In this document: positions 12,841-23,977 of the stretch, in pieces | How the letters are laid out: every line of letters begins with the position of its first letter | Position numbering within the stretch: the first letter of the stretch is position 1 | Assembly: GCA_029851415.1 (NCBI GenBank) | Contig: CM056742.1 | Span: forward strand, 79,784,748 to 79,848,747 | Length of the DNA stretch: 64,000 bases | Direction: 5' to 3' | From: Eretmocerus hayati | Taxonomy: Eukaryota; Arthropoda; Insecta; Hymenoptera; Aphelinidae | Notes under the pieces: model-generated | The model's database searches: none | The model's input: only the letters and a program-made list of their open reading frames with translations | Told to the model about the DNA's origin: nothing | Program-made: the position numbers and the translations under genes

Positions 12841-13936
12841 TTTTGTAATGAGGCATCATTTTTACCAACATGTTTATGGTTAGAAGTACTAGCAACATCA
12901 GGATTTAATCTCAACTGTTGAGGTGGGTGAGGTAGCTTTGTTTGATTAGCAATCTGAATGCCTGGATCATAGATGACTGGAATACCCTTTAAATATTTTA
13001 GGACTAGATTGGGCTCACCTTCCTTCTTTCTCTTTTCCAACTTCTCTCTCAAAGAGGAAAGATATTGTTGTTGTTGTGGTGTCTTGTCGTTACTGCATCT
13101 AATACCATCATTACAGAAGTCTTTCTGGTGTACCAGGACCCATTTAGCATCTTCCGAGTCATTTAGAATCAATTTAACGGGTCTAATCTTCTCATTATCA
13201 GCTGATTTCTTACCAATTCTCATGTACCGTATACTGGCAGGATCAAATGGGGCTTCTCTGAGCATATTTACTAGATAGTTCTTGAGGTGATCCTTGTTAT
13301 CATTTTCTGGTATATTGTATACCATGACATTATTCTTCCTAGCTAATCTGCTTTCCATTTCATTGTACATTTGTTCATTCATTTCATATGATTCACTTTT
13401 ATGCACATTTTCCAGAACTGATAGTCTGTAACATCAGTATAATTAGCTTCAAGTTCAGTTATCCTATTACCGATACTACCAATTTTATCAGCAAGCTCTT
13501 GTTTCACTGACTCATAACTGTTCTTCATATCAGTTAATAAAGTTTTGTTTTGGTCAAGAGTCCAAGATTTAAGATTTTCACATAGTTGGGCGATAGACAT
13601 TTCACCACTCGCTGATTCACCTTGTGTACCCATGTTTTCAATTTCTTCAACAGAGTCCATAAATTGCTCAGAACCACTAGTACTTGTTTCACTCAGCTGG
13701 CTTACTGGCCTTATATTCTGGTTTGAGTTAGTCGCAGAAATGTCATTCACTATTTCATCTATTAGGCTTGACTAATTTTGTTTGCCACAGCATTTTCTAA
13801 TAGACCCATCACTAAGAAGCCCTGCCCTTTTAGCACAAGATTTATGGTAGTAAAGACCACACTTTGTACAGCATATAGCAAGATTAGGTTTTATTGGACC
13901 TTTTCTAGGGCAGCTAGCACAGTACACAAAGGTCAT
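12841..13936 (-). pseudogene. LINE ORF1-like: PHD finger, coiled coil, RRM-like
   Basis: Read from an ATG at 13934-13936, the product opens with a Cys/His cluster (CASC, CTKC, HKSC, CC spacing) typical of the PHD-like finger in ORF1 of many CR1/Jockey-group LINEs. The frame is broken by TAG at 13772-13774. It then resumes as an acidic, Ser-rich, coiled-coil-like stretch. A frameshift near 13410 moves the reading into the frame carrying an RRM-like segment (RKNNVMVYNIPE, then PQQQQYLSSLREKL). In the current sequence this last part runs without a stop into the endonuclease, so I cannot place the ORF1/ORF2 boundary exactly. ORF1 proteins of this kind bind element RNA; that role is inferred from the family. 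Non-functional as it stands. Confidence 0.75.
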
Positions 13937-14122
13937 ATGCAAATAAATTGTGCAAGTAATTAATGAACTTTACACTTTGAGGTTAGCTCACTGGGATCCA
14001 CAAATCACACCGTGATCCTTCTACCTTTTTATATAATTCTTTGTGATTTACAGAGACAATATTGTAATGATCCACTGGATATTAATATTACTACTTGTTT
14101 TAACCAGGAATAACCAGGAATC

Positions 14123-14488
14123 AATTTTATTCGGTACAATCGTAATAGATAGCTCTTAACAACGCGACTTGCGCGCCAAAACAGCAAATTCTCTCAAGAT
14201 CCGTAAAACATTATTCAAATGAAGTTTTTTCCGGGAAAAGATCATTTTTACTAAGATTTCCAGTTTAATCATCTTTAAACCAACTGTATCAAAATTTCCT
14301 CTCAACCAAATGGATATTATTATTGTTAGGAAAACCTATTTTCAGATGACCCAAATCTCTGTGAAATGCTTCCTCAGAGGAATAACTCAAAATATAGGAT
14401 ATTTCCTCAATTGTTACGATACTTATCATATAACGCCTTGAGAAAGCATTCTGCTAATTACTTTTAGCAGCGTATTTCTTCTATCATC
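14123..14488. repeat. diverged repeat flanking the LINE, right part
   Basis: Continuation of the repeat unit interrupted at 9527. It shares ordered landmarks with 9215-9420 (CCGGGAAAAG / CCACGGAAGAC, AACCAACTGTATC / AACCCACTGCATC, TCTCAACCAAA) at perhaps 60-70 percent by eye. No gene is present. Confidence 0.5.
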
Positions 14489-14660
14489 CGCCCCACACTG
14501 CCTACTCAAAACCGCGCCATACTTCCTCCTAGAATCCGTTCCACTCCTCATTTCAATGTCCACCACACATTTCTTCCTACTATCTGCCCACATTGCCTTC
14601 TGCAATCCGTCTTACACCTCTTTTTACAATCTGCTCCACCCCATTGATTTATCACCCCCA
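14489..14660. repeat. 24-bp minisatellite, array 2
   Basis: About seven units of 24 bp starting CCGCCCCACACTGCC and decaying rightwards. It is the same family as the array at 7556-7875, with the two alternating subtypes still visible. Confidence 0.7.
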
Positions 14661-17249
14661 TTGATTTGTCACCCCGTGACAAGAAATTTCTGCAATTATT
14701 TCACTGGAATCCATTTTTTATTCCAAAAACTTTCCTAATAGGGAGTCAGCATCAACCATTTTTTCCATCTCGCCGGGATCGTTCGATTGTAAGTCTCATC
14801 TTTCCCTCCACTATTATCCCCTCCATGCTGAACATTGATCTTTGACCATCATTGTCTCTGCCTGTATGTATGTTGTCCAAGCTTTTTCCTCAACTCTTTG
14901 ATCGATTCTCCTTAAATTCTCATGAGTGACAGATAACTACCCTGAAATGTGCTGAACGGACTAACACCTACCTATATCAAATTTTTTCACGTATCTATCT
15001 CCAACCATAGAATTGTTAACATTTTGCGAAATTCTATTATTGCAATCAGAGATATTTTCGTCCATAGTCTTCATATCAAACTTCTTGTAACAGAAAATTC
15101 CCAAATACCCACATATCGTGTCTTTTTCAACGTTAATTTCCATGATATTAGCATTCGTGAATGATTGTTGTGGTCATGTCAGTTCTCTAATGACATTGCC
15201 AAAACCTCTTTTGACAATAATTTATGCACAACTTGGATTTGCACACTAGTCACTGTAGCTCATATGAAGAAGATTTGGAATTTTCACAAAGGAGGAATGA
15301 TGAATTCTGATTTTTCAGCGAGGATGGACTTTTTGTCCTTCCAGACTTTTTGTCTTTTTGACTTTTCAGATCAAATAAGGGCATTCTCAAGAGCGGAAGG
15401 ATTGGGAAGACTGGCACACACCTTGACTAAGACTTTCAGAATTAAAACCTTGGTGCTCGAGGTGTGATTTCCAAAAATTTCCCACTGAGTGAGTATCAGC
15501 ACTACAAGCACTTGGGAATTAACCCCATGGAATGTTGAAATACCTGAAGCCAATAGTAAGTTTTTACTAGAAGAGTTGGTAAATTTACATGAATATTTTT
15601 TGCAGAGTACAGCAAAGTATATACAATTGGTGGGGAATATCCATTAGCAGATTCAGAGGGTGTCAAGGAGAATAATTGGATTGGAAGAGGGGGGAAGACT
15701 TATCAGACTCTTTACGGAAAAATTGGGAAAGGAGAACTGTGATTGAGCAATATCAAGAGTAATTGAGAGAAGCTGCTTTACAGGGTGAAATAGAAATGAA
15801 TGACAAGATCTCGAGATTGGTGGGAATTCAGAAACTCTACAGATTGGATCATAAGTAATAACTTGATGACAGACTAGCTGCAGGTTAGATATGCAAGTCA
15901 TAATTTATGAACACGTAAAGAGGCCATCGAATTGCATCCTCATAATTCATAAAATTATGAATGATGTGCATTGACAAGAGAAAGTTGCCACACTTCAAGC
16001 AGAGGATGACACTATCAATTGTATAATGCTACAAGATTAACTGAGGCATAGTAGAAAGCAATGATGTGAAGCGACACATGTCTTCTTGAGATTGATTAAT
16101 ACACATTATTTTCACATGGGTGACAATGGTGTTGATGAGTTTTTCAAGTGAAGGTGAATGTTTATAAGAGTCAAACTTCCGGAGGGGAAAGGGAGAGCAA
16201 GCTGATACTCTTCAGTTGCACTCAGTGATTTGCAATGACAAATCACTCTCTGGCTAACAGGATGGAAGCCATGAATCATTAAACGTCAGGAAAGATATGA
16301 ATATTGTACCACGCTGGCGTTAAAACTGCCCAAGTATGATACTCACTCAATTTCGTCGGTGTTCTAATCATTGGCGATGACTACTCGATCAAAATTCAGT
16401 TTCAATATGGTCCAGAATCGATTCCCTTCACATCCGTCATATTATGCAGGAGATGAGGAAAAATGGCTGGCCATGGACTGCGTGTGCATGGTAGCTACAT
16501 TCACGGGGATGCGCAATAAGCGTCGATTATCACTGTCAATCACTGAGAACATCACTTGTGTTATTAGATTTCCTCAGATTTTCACCACTCTTACGAAGTT
16601 TCCTTTGGAAAGAGAGCAAAGGTGAGACAGCATTAGATCGATTCGTTTACAATCAAGCCTCCGCCATTACAAACTGTTGGTGGCACGTAAGGGGATTAGC
16701 ACAATAACTAAAGACTACAAATTATATCGTCTCTTTCAAATCCGTATCACGAAATAAGATATCCGCATTGACCAAGGGTTGCCAAATCTGAAGGGATCCT
16801 GGCACCACAATTGTTGGCTACAGGAATTCCAAAGAGTTACCGACACTCTAAAAATTCTTCCAATACGAATCCGCACTGGGAAAACCACCGCCGACCTTCA
16901 ATTTTTCAAGATAATTGATTAAAATGCTCGGATCAAACACCTCAGTACGCCTCCTCTACTGCACAATGTTCGTATTATAGAAGTAATTGTCTATAAAAGA
17001 TGAAAATACCCTTTTCCTCACAAATCTCTTGCTTTTGATTAGTTTTTCCGCACTTGGGATTGTTGTCCATAAGCATTAAAGTTCTGGTCACTCGTTATCT
17101 CACACCACGTCCGCGCGTGTATTACAAGAGACAGCTAGTGATCTGGATTTTCTTGCTCATGGACAATGGTCTTAAATTTGGAGAAATGAAAAACCAAGCA
17201 AGAGGTTTCCTAAGATACGGGTACACTGAAAAATTTTGAGTCGAGCTGA
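14661..17249. other. no firm gene; possible spliced-gene remnant inside
   Basis: 14661-14900 repeats the spacer found after minisatellite array 1. The remainder is AT-rich with no recognised domain. A possible two-exon remnant at 15488-15726 is listed separately. The short frame at 16371-16625 has no recognisable features. Confidence 0.45.
15488..15726 (+). pseudogene. possible two-exon gene remnant, unidentified
   Basis: A donor-like site (AATA|GTAAGT, near 15555) and an acceptor-like site (TTTTTTGCAG, ending near 15605) bracket a short intron of about 50 bp. Reading across it keeps one open frame, whose second half includes YTIGGEYPLADSEG and WIGRGGKTYQTLYG and ends at a TGA near 15722. 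I do not recognise the protein, and frames downstream are full of stops. It could be a fragment of a host gene or of an old element, or chance. Only the pairing of splice-like sites with a preserved frame makes it worth listing. Confidence 0.25.
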
Positions 17250-17261
17250 CAGGCCGTAAAG
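17250..17261. repeat. target-site duplication of the I-type LINE, left copy
   Basis: CAGGCCGTAAAG directly precedes the T-run (17262-17274) that is the poly-A tail of the minus-strand LINE. The same 12 bp recurs at 38064-38075 beyond the LINE 5' end. Confidence 0.85.
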
Positions 17262-17274
17262 TTTTTTTTTTTTT

Positions 17275-17542
17275 CTCCGTTTGCCTATCCCGGCCTGCTT
17301 GCTGGGATGTGGCCGATACCACTGCCAACCGTAAACTGATGGTTGGATGTTGGGACACTGCTTTTGGCTTGGAAGAGGAGGTTCGCGCTTTGTCGGCGCG
17401 CCTTTTGAATTCTTGAGATAGGCGGGTACTTGAAACCTTTGTCCTAAATTTTTGGAGAGTATAGGCATTCTCTTACAACTGTTCGGTTTTTCTACTGCTA
17501 ATATTTGATACAATAATAATACCTTTACAGTTTTTGTCATAA
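17275..17542 (-). other. 3' untranslated region of the I-type LINE
   Basis: About 270 bp between the ORF2 stop and the poly-A tail. No coding content is seen. Confidence 0.75.
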
Positions 17543-20500
17543 TTATAGCTTGATTCCACTATTGATAATGAAATCAATGAATTTAAATGTGTCAGTAATG
17601 TGTAGTGTGTGCGCAAGTGTGCATATGTCCGAGCCAACGTTGATGTTTAGCTCATGTATGTTGTTGAAAAAATCCACCCTAAACTCATCATACATCTTGC
17701 ACCTCCAGATGAGGTGTTCAGTGGTTTGAGGTTCTTCAAGGCAGTCGCATAGATCATCACGTAAGATCTTCTTTGTGAAGAGATGGTGTTTACTTAGATT
17801 GTGATCGCTTTGTAGTCTGTTTAGTAGACATATGCTTTTTCTACTTCTTTTTGTAGAATGGAACCATGGCTTTAATTTGAAACTTTTTTGGAACTGCATG
17901 TATTTTTTACCATAATCGTAATCTATGCAATATCTGAACATGTTCTCTAGGATGATGGGTCGAATGGTCGGCATGTAGTCATTGTACATGAATTGGTCTA
18001 TTTTGACCGAGTTGAGTTCGAGACCTTCCTTGGCCAAAACATCCGCGGTTTCATTCCCCTCAATATTATTATGACTGGGTATCCAAAAAAGTTTAATGTC
18101 AAAGCCCTGTAAATTCATACTATAAATAAGTCTGCGGATGTTTGCGACGGTTGCATGCATTGTTGCGTTTAGTCCGTCAGAGGATAGGTTTGCGAGGACA
18201 CTCAGCGAGTCAGAAAAGATTGCTGTCTTTTTCGGCTGAAGATTTTGAATGGTTTGTAGTGCAGTTAGTATTGCGTGCGCCTCACAACTGAATATAGTAT
18301 TGAGATCGTGTAGTCTATAGTTGAGTTTGACTTCGTTATGAGTCACAAAAATGCCCGCGCTACATCTTTTCCGATCAATGTCTTTTGAACCATCCGTAAA
18401 AGCTACATACCCGTCAGAGAAATTTGAATTAATGAAATTTTTTACCATGGTATTCAGACCCGCTCGATTTTTCTTGTAAACTGATACCAGAGTGGTGTTT
18501 ATGGTGTGCTTTATAAAGTGAGCTTTGTAAGGAATATCGTAGGTGGGGAGCAATGCTTGTCTAGCCATCTTTTTGTCTATTGGATATTTAATCCATATAT
18601 AGTACAAAAAACTGAAATTGCGCGGTTTCGGTGTCTTGTCCCTGCGTGTGTCTAAGTACAATTCTATATATCTAAGTCTGGGGGTGATCTCGTTTGTATA
18701 CAATGCGTGCGTTTTGTATAAGTATTTGATAGTTATTTGTGTTCGTCTCCATTTGAGAGTGGGAATACCTGCTAAGTGATGTAGAACATTTATGGGAGTC
18801 GTTTTGATGCATCCGATCGATCGTCGTATTGCTGCATTTTGTAGGATGTCCAACTTATGTAGGAGATTGTTGTTAGCGTTTGCAAATAAAAAACTTCCCC
18901 AGTCTATTCGCGGTCGTATGATTGACTTATAGAAAGTTAGCATTGTTTGTGGGTGTACCCCCCAAACTGTGTTTCCTATAGATTGGAGCATGTTGAGTCC
19001 CATCATAACGCTGCGCGCAATTTTTGCGATTTGTAGATCCCACTTGCTTTTGGTGTCGAAAATCACACCTAGGTACGATAGTTTGCATGTATTGGGAATA
19101 TTGATGTTATTGAGAGAGACTTGAAATTGACCTTCGATGAAATCGTCATTACCGAAAACTACAAAGCTACATTTTGGAATAGAAATTGCCAAATCTAGAG
19201 TAGTAAACCACTCATTGAGAAGCTGTAAGTTCTGGGAAAGAGTTTGAGTGATGGTTAAGGCATCTTCGTGCCTGAAATATATTAGTATGTCATCTGCAAA
19301 GGTTAGGCATCTAACGCCTTGAGTCAAAATTTTAATAATGCCGTGAATGTATATATTGAAAAGTATGGGGCTTAGGATGCACCCTTGGGGTAAACCTTTA
19401 TTCGTGTTACCTTGTGCAAAGTGACAACCCTGGCAAAAGGCGTGTAATTTTCTATTGTTGATCAGATTCGAAATAAATTTGACTATTTTAGGTGGTACGC
19501 CAATCTTTTGCAAAATTTCGATCAAAGTTTGGAGGTTGACATTGTCATACGCTCCCTCTAGGTCTATTCCCAAGACTCCTAGATGAGTTTTCTTCGCTTT
19601 AGCGATATCAATTTCTGTCTGTAATATGGCTAAGCAATCTGAGCAACCGCGCGCTCTTCTAAATCCGTAAAAGCATTTTGGTAGAATTTTTTTCCTCTCT
19701 AGCCACCACGATAATTTGTCATTGACTACTCTTTCTCCAATTTTCAAGAGGTTATTCGCAAGGGCTATGGGTCTATATCCTTTGTTTAGTGGCTTGGGGA
19801 CGAAACAAATTTTAAAATTATGCCAACTAGTTGGGAATTCTCCCGTGTTCAAGATCGTGTTCAAAATTTTTGTGAATACTAAGAGTGCATTATCTGGGAG
19901 ATGCTTGAGAAGCTGATTGGATATGCCATCTAGTCCCGGGGCTGACTTTGCCTTTGATCGTGTTACCGCGGCTCTAATCTCTTCCAGGGTGACCTCCCCA
20001 CTGAGGACCGTATCGTGGTCAAATTCGTATTCGTCGACTTCTAAAACCGATGGGTAGTCGTAATTTTTGTTGATTTTATTGAACGCGTTGTGTAGTTGAA
20101 TGTTTTGTGTAATCGAATTGCTGTTGAGTGAAGACTGAGCTGGTTGGTAGTGTCTGTTTTTGTATCTTTTTATAAAATTGAAATTGCTAATGAGCGGAAC
20201 AAAAGGGCTGAGGGTGGCTAGAAAAGTGTGAAATTTACGTTTTTTGATTTTTGCTAATTCTCTTGAAACGAGTTTACTGGCTTCCTTGTGAGCCAAAACG
20301 TTAGTGTAGTTATAGTTTGCTTTCAATATCTCCATTCTCTCAGTACGTAATTTCAAGACCTGGTCGCACTCGTCATCCTACCAGACGCAATTATTTGGTG
20401 TCTTGCGTGGTCGATAGGGCTTTGGATTTGTGTTCTGAGCGACCTTTCCTCCCGATTCAGTAATTGCATCGTAGATGTATTTTTCGAACTCTGCATATAT

Positions 20501-20611
20501 CTCAGGCACGTTTCGGCTACTTACGTCTCCAAATTTTTCAAAAATTTCTTGACAGAATGACTCGAATCTTTCAAAATCAATGTTTGCTAATGATACTTTA
20601 TTTTGAGATAC
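17543..20611 (-). pseudogene. I-type LINE ORF2, 3' part: RT, RNase H, CCHC
   Basis: Carries the reverse transcriptase (APGLDGISNQLL, FYGFRRARGCSD, GIDLEGAYDNV, GLPQGCILSP, FADD near residue 355 counted from 20356). RNase H follows (TDGSKD about 654, SCEAHAIL, FSDSLSVL about 717, WIPSHNNIEGNETAD about 760). A Cys-rich tail ends the protein (DLCDCLEEP..TEHLIWRC about 870), as in I and R1 LINEs. From 20356 to 17543 it is open for 937 codons. Upstream the same frame continues to the provirus edge at 20611, interrupted once by TAG at 20378-20380 in a spot where LINEs usually have a second tryptophan. The 5' portion of ORF2 lies beyond the provirus at 35103-35835. It makes target-primed reverse transcripts in the family; this copy cannot. 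Confidence 0.9.
20608..20611. repeat. 4-bp target-site duplication of the provirus, left
   Basis: ATAC abuts the outer end of the left LTR and matches ATAC at 35103-35106 on the other side. Four base pairs is usual for Ty3/Gypsy integrases. Confidence 0.85.
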
Positions 20612-20945
20612 TGTAACGTGGGACAGGAGTTTCCGGAAGGAACACGAGTTATTACAGACAGAGTGACTTTAATGTGAAACAAGAGACTCGAGAGAGAGTG
20701 TGTGTGGACTCAAAGGTTGGTCGGAGCGGTCTGCCCGCTGTGCGGCCCGTCGTCCGTGACGATGGGTCGCACCGCGAAGTAGTACCTGGGGGAAGGCGCG
20801 GAGCGCCGTCAGAACCGCTGACGGTGCACCCGCGACGGACAGCGAGCGGCGCACGGGCGTTGCGTGGCTCGCGGAGCCGTCACCGGTGAACCGTCATGGG
20901 ACGGGATGAGGCGCGGGCGGAGGGCCCGAGACTCACCCCGTCACA
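20612..20945 (-). repeat. 3' LTR of the provirus
   Basis: 334 bp; on the element strand it begins TGTGACGGGG and ends CACGTTACA. It is strikingly GC- and CpG-rich against AT-rich surroundings. An ATTAAA polyadenylation-type hexamer lies at 20668-20673 (plus strand TTTAAT). I see no clear TATA box. It differs from the 5' LTR near 20634 (C/G) and near 20869 (A/G). Confidence 0.92.
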
Positions 20946-23900
20946 TGCGTCTCTGGCCGGAGCTCCGCATCGTCCCGATGCGGTGACCCATATACAATTG
21001 TGCATATCAGCTGAGGCCTCTTGAATGGCCTTCAGATCATATGTGCTGAATTATATGTGTAATAGCGCTCATACGAATGAGCGCGTGCTAGTATAAGTGT
21101 GTGTGATAATCTTGGTAGAGCGAGAGTGTTTTTGTCTGTGTGTGTGTCGCGATAACAATTTCTCTTCGCGATCTCTCTCTCGTATAATCGTTTTTTCTTT
21201 CCTTAAGTATTTTCATTTTCTTAATTCTAGTTCTTTGACGATAAATTTCTCACAGTATAAATTATAAAAGTATAAGAATATTTGGTGTACATTTCCAAAA
21301 TTCCCAAGAAAGAAAAATGTTTGACACAAATTTTCAAAAATTATTAACAGATGAATTGTTTATAATTATTATACCTTAATTCTACAATTATTATATGAGG
21401 ATCTTTACCTAAATTGGATTAAGTTTTTCCTCAAAATGGTTCATTTTATATGAACAATTTTTCTGAATGTTGTTAATAATCAATAATGTTATAATTATGA
21501 ACAGTAATAATATTGTCTCTAGGGTATTTTGTTACAACAAAGTGACATTTGTCAAATTCAAAATCCACGCAATTGAGTTTAAAAAGGGGCCAATTTATCG
21601 ACCTCTCTTGCCGTTTCTCTCCCATTCTTCGCTATACACTGGGTGACCTATATATAGCTATAGTCCGTTCATAGTACCGAAGAATTTTTATCGCTTGCAG
21701 CTGTGGATCATTTCCATCCGCTACGAGAGATACTTTTTTTTTTCATCTCGAGTTAAATGAGCATTCCAAATCTCAGTTTTGTTTCTACCTATTACAGTGT
21801 TTTTAAAAGTCTATTGTATGGAATTTTGATTCGAAGCATGTGTCAGATAGTTCTTTCGGACGGTAAAATTGTAAACTTTGAACTATGGTAACCTTCGAAA
21901 TTTTGGTTCTTCTGAATGTTTTTGATTAAATGGTCAGATAGTTCATCAAAAGACCTGTAATTTAAGCTTTTGAACGTCGAAATCGAATGAAAATTGGCCG
22001 AGTTATGGTCTTTTTCTATGCGCTCGCATTTACGCGTGGAAAACTGTAGTTTACCTGGATCGTTACTCTACTATGGTGACCTGAAAATTTTCGGAGTGTC
22101 GGTCGTTTTTGATTCTAAAAGTCTACATTACAATGCGGATTTCTACTGATTTTCATGTTGATATGATCAAAATTGTTCGATTTATAGGTGAAAACGCACT
22201 CGTTTCCGTGCTGACGGTAGACTTTTTGGGTCAAATTTGGGTTGCGTAAAATTTTGATCTCAAAAATTTTCTCTTGAATTCTGGATTCCTGTCATTAGTT
22301 GTTGTTCAAGATCTATTTCTAAACTACCCGTCTTTCTTAACTACTTAATAAAATTTTGACTTCTGATATGGAAAATTTGAGGTCCTGCATACGATCGTTT
22401 TCTGTATTGGAAAGTTGCCTTTTTTCCTTTCTATTGCTTAAATTGCGTTCCTGGTGTTCCTAATGATGTTTAGAACTATTGGAATACTTAACTATATAGA
22501 TTTGAGATACTAAAAATAGTTTACAAGGGTCATTTGCTCGATATTCGTGGCGCACTAACCATTTGATGGGTCAAAATACGCATTTTTGGTCTAATTTACT
22601 ACAAAAAATAGTAACTTCTCAAACTGAGATTTTTGTTACTCTAACTCTCTTTTTGGCAATGAAAATGATGGGAATAGTTACTTTCAGATGTTATCTATAC
22701 TGTATGATCGTTATACAACTCAATCTCTACATTTTTCACTTCTATTTTTATAAATTCTGGAGTTGACTTTTTCTTGGATTTTACTCAAATTTTTGGCCGT
22801 TTTTTCGACCTTGGGCCAGGTGTGGGGTGTAAAGTGACCCTGTATGTGTTTGTGTGGGTACCTGTGTGTGTAGTGAAAGTGACCTGCTGTGTTTTGTGCT
22901 GAGTTTCGGCGATTTGTGGCGCGGGTGAGGTGTCAAGCGATGGAAAGTGGGCTAAGTGTGTGTAATTCGGGTGCACTGCGGTGCAAGTTATAGCTCCGGA
23001 TCAAAACGTCCGATCGAGCTGAAATTTGGAAGGAAGTTTCCTTGAATGATAAGGATGCTGGATTACTAAAAATTTTCGAAGAATTTTGAAAATTCGGGGA
23101 AAAAGTTTTTCAGTTTTGCACGTCGGTCGTAAATCGATCTGGGTGGCTGACTGTTTACTTTTCGAGCTGAGCTCGTGCAATAGTTCTCTTTTAAAACTGT
23201 ATGAAGTCGTGACTGTGCGTTGCCAGTTTGTAGACTTCGTTTCCGCTGTGGGCTGATAAGAAGGTAGGATGTTTATACTTCTGGATGAAGTATGTGGAGC
23301 TGCCTGTGAGGCTGCTCGATCTCGGCTCTGGATGTCGAGTATCGTCGTCGACGTTACTCGCCAGTGCCAATCTGGCTGCCTTTTTGAGCAGGTCTCTGTC
23401 TCTTGCTCTATGGTATTCGGTTTTTCTTTGATCGATCATCTTGCGGGGTTTTTTTTTTTCGGAAACATACGTTGATCAAGTGTGCCATCGGTGATTTGTG
23501 TGTGTTGTTCAGAAGATTTTGGGGCAAGGAAATAAAGCGACAGTGTGTTTGTGTATCTGTTGTTGCTGTGCCGCCCGCTGTAGCATGGTCATATTTGGCT
23601 TGATATCTCTACGACACGTTTGTTGCGGATCCGTCGGAGCTTGGCTGTGCGGTTTGGGCCTACGGTCCAGACCGTGTGCATTTTATACGACGGCTGGATC
23701 GCAGTCGCAGAACGCAACCTCGCTTTTTCCACGTGTGATTAAAGGAAATGACATGTGTGTGAGTCTCAGTGTTGTGTAAGAGTGTGCTGTGGAGTGTAAG
23801 TGATGAGTGTCTGGCCTCAACTTCCAGATTTACATTAATATTCAAGAACAAAAGATCTCACTTATCCAAAATTCGACGCCGATGCTGACGATCTTCGGTG

Positions 23901-23977
23901 ATGGACTTCATGGACGATGGGGAGGACGAGGTGGTGGTAAGTGCGCTTAGGTGTCTCTATGAGTTTTTTGTTGAATC
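20946..23977 (-). other. 3-kb non-coding region between env and 3' LTR
   Basis: No gene can be supported on either strand. The longest frames are under 100 codons and have no recognisable domain. The block just inside the LTR (20946-20985) contains CTCTGGCCGGAG, similar to the direct repeat at the pol/env junction. No clean purine tract precedes the LTR on the element strand, so the site of plus-strand priming is unclear. It could be a very long 3' untranslated region, a decayed accessory gene or a captured insert. Confidence 0.6.

Larger units (their letters stand above)
9528..14122 (-). mobile_element. Jockey/CR1-type LINE, decayed
   Basis: A minus-strand non-LTR retrotransposon of about 4.6 kb. 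The 3' end is an A-rich tail (plus strand 9528-9558, T-rich), and the 5' end lies near 14122. AATTTTATT occurs at both edges (9519-9527 and 14123-14131) and may be the target-site duplication, though it is AT-rich and therefore weak. The order is a PHD-like zinc finger, coiled coil, RRM-like region, endonuclease, then reverse transcriptase. Two in-frame amber codons and two frameshifts show it cannot move on its own. It inserted into the older repeat unit described on either side. Confidence 0.85.

Noticed and set aside
20669..20889. Open frames on both strands within the LTRs (also at 34809-35093)
   Set aside because: They arise from the GC-rich LTR sequence, occur identically in both LTRs and have no domain or start context of a gene.
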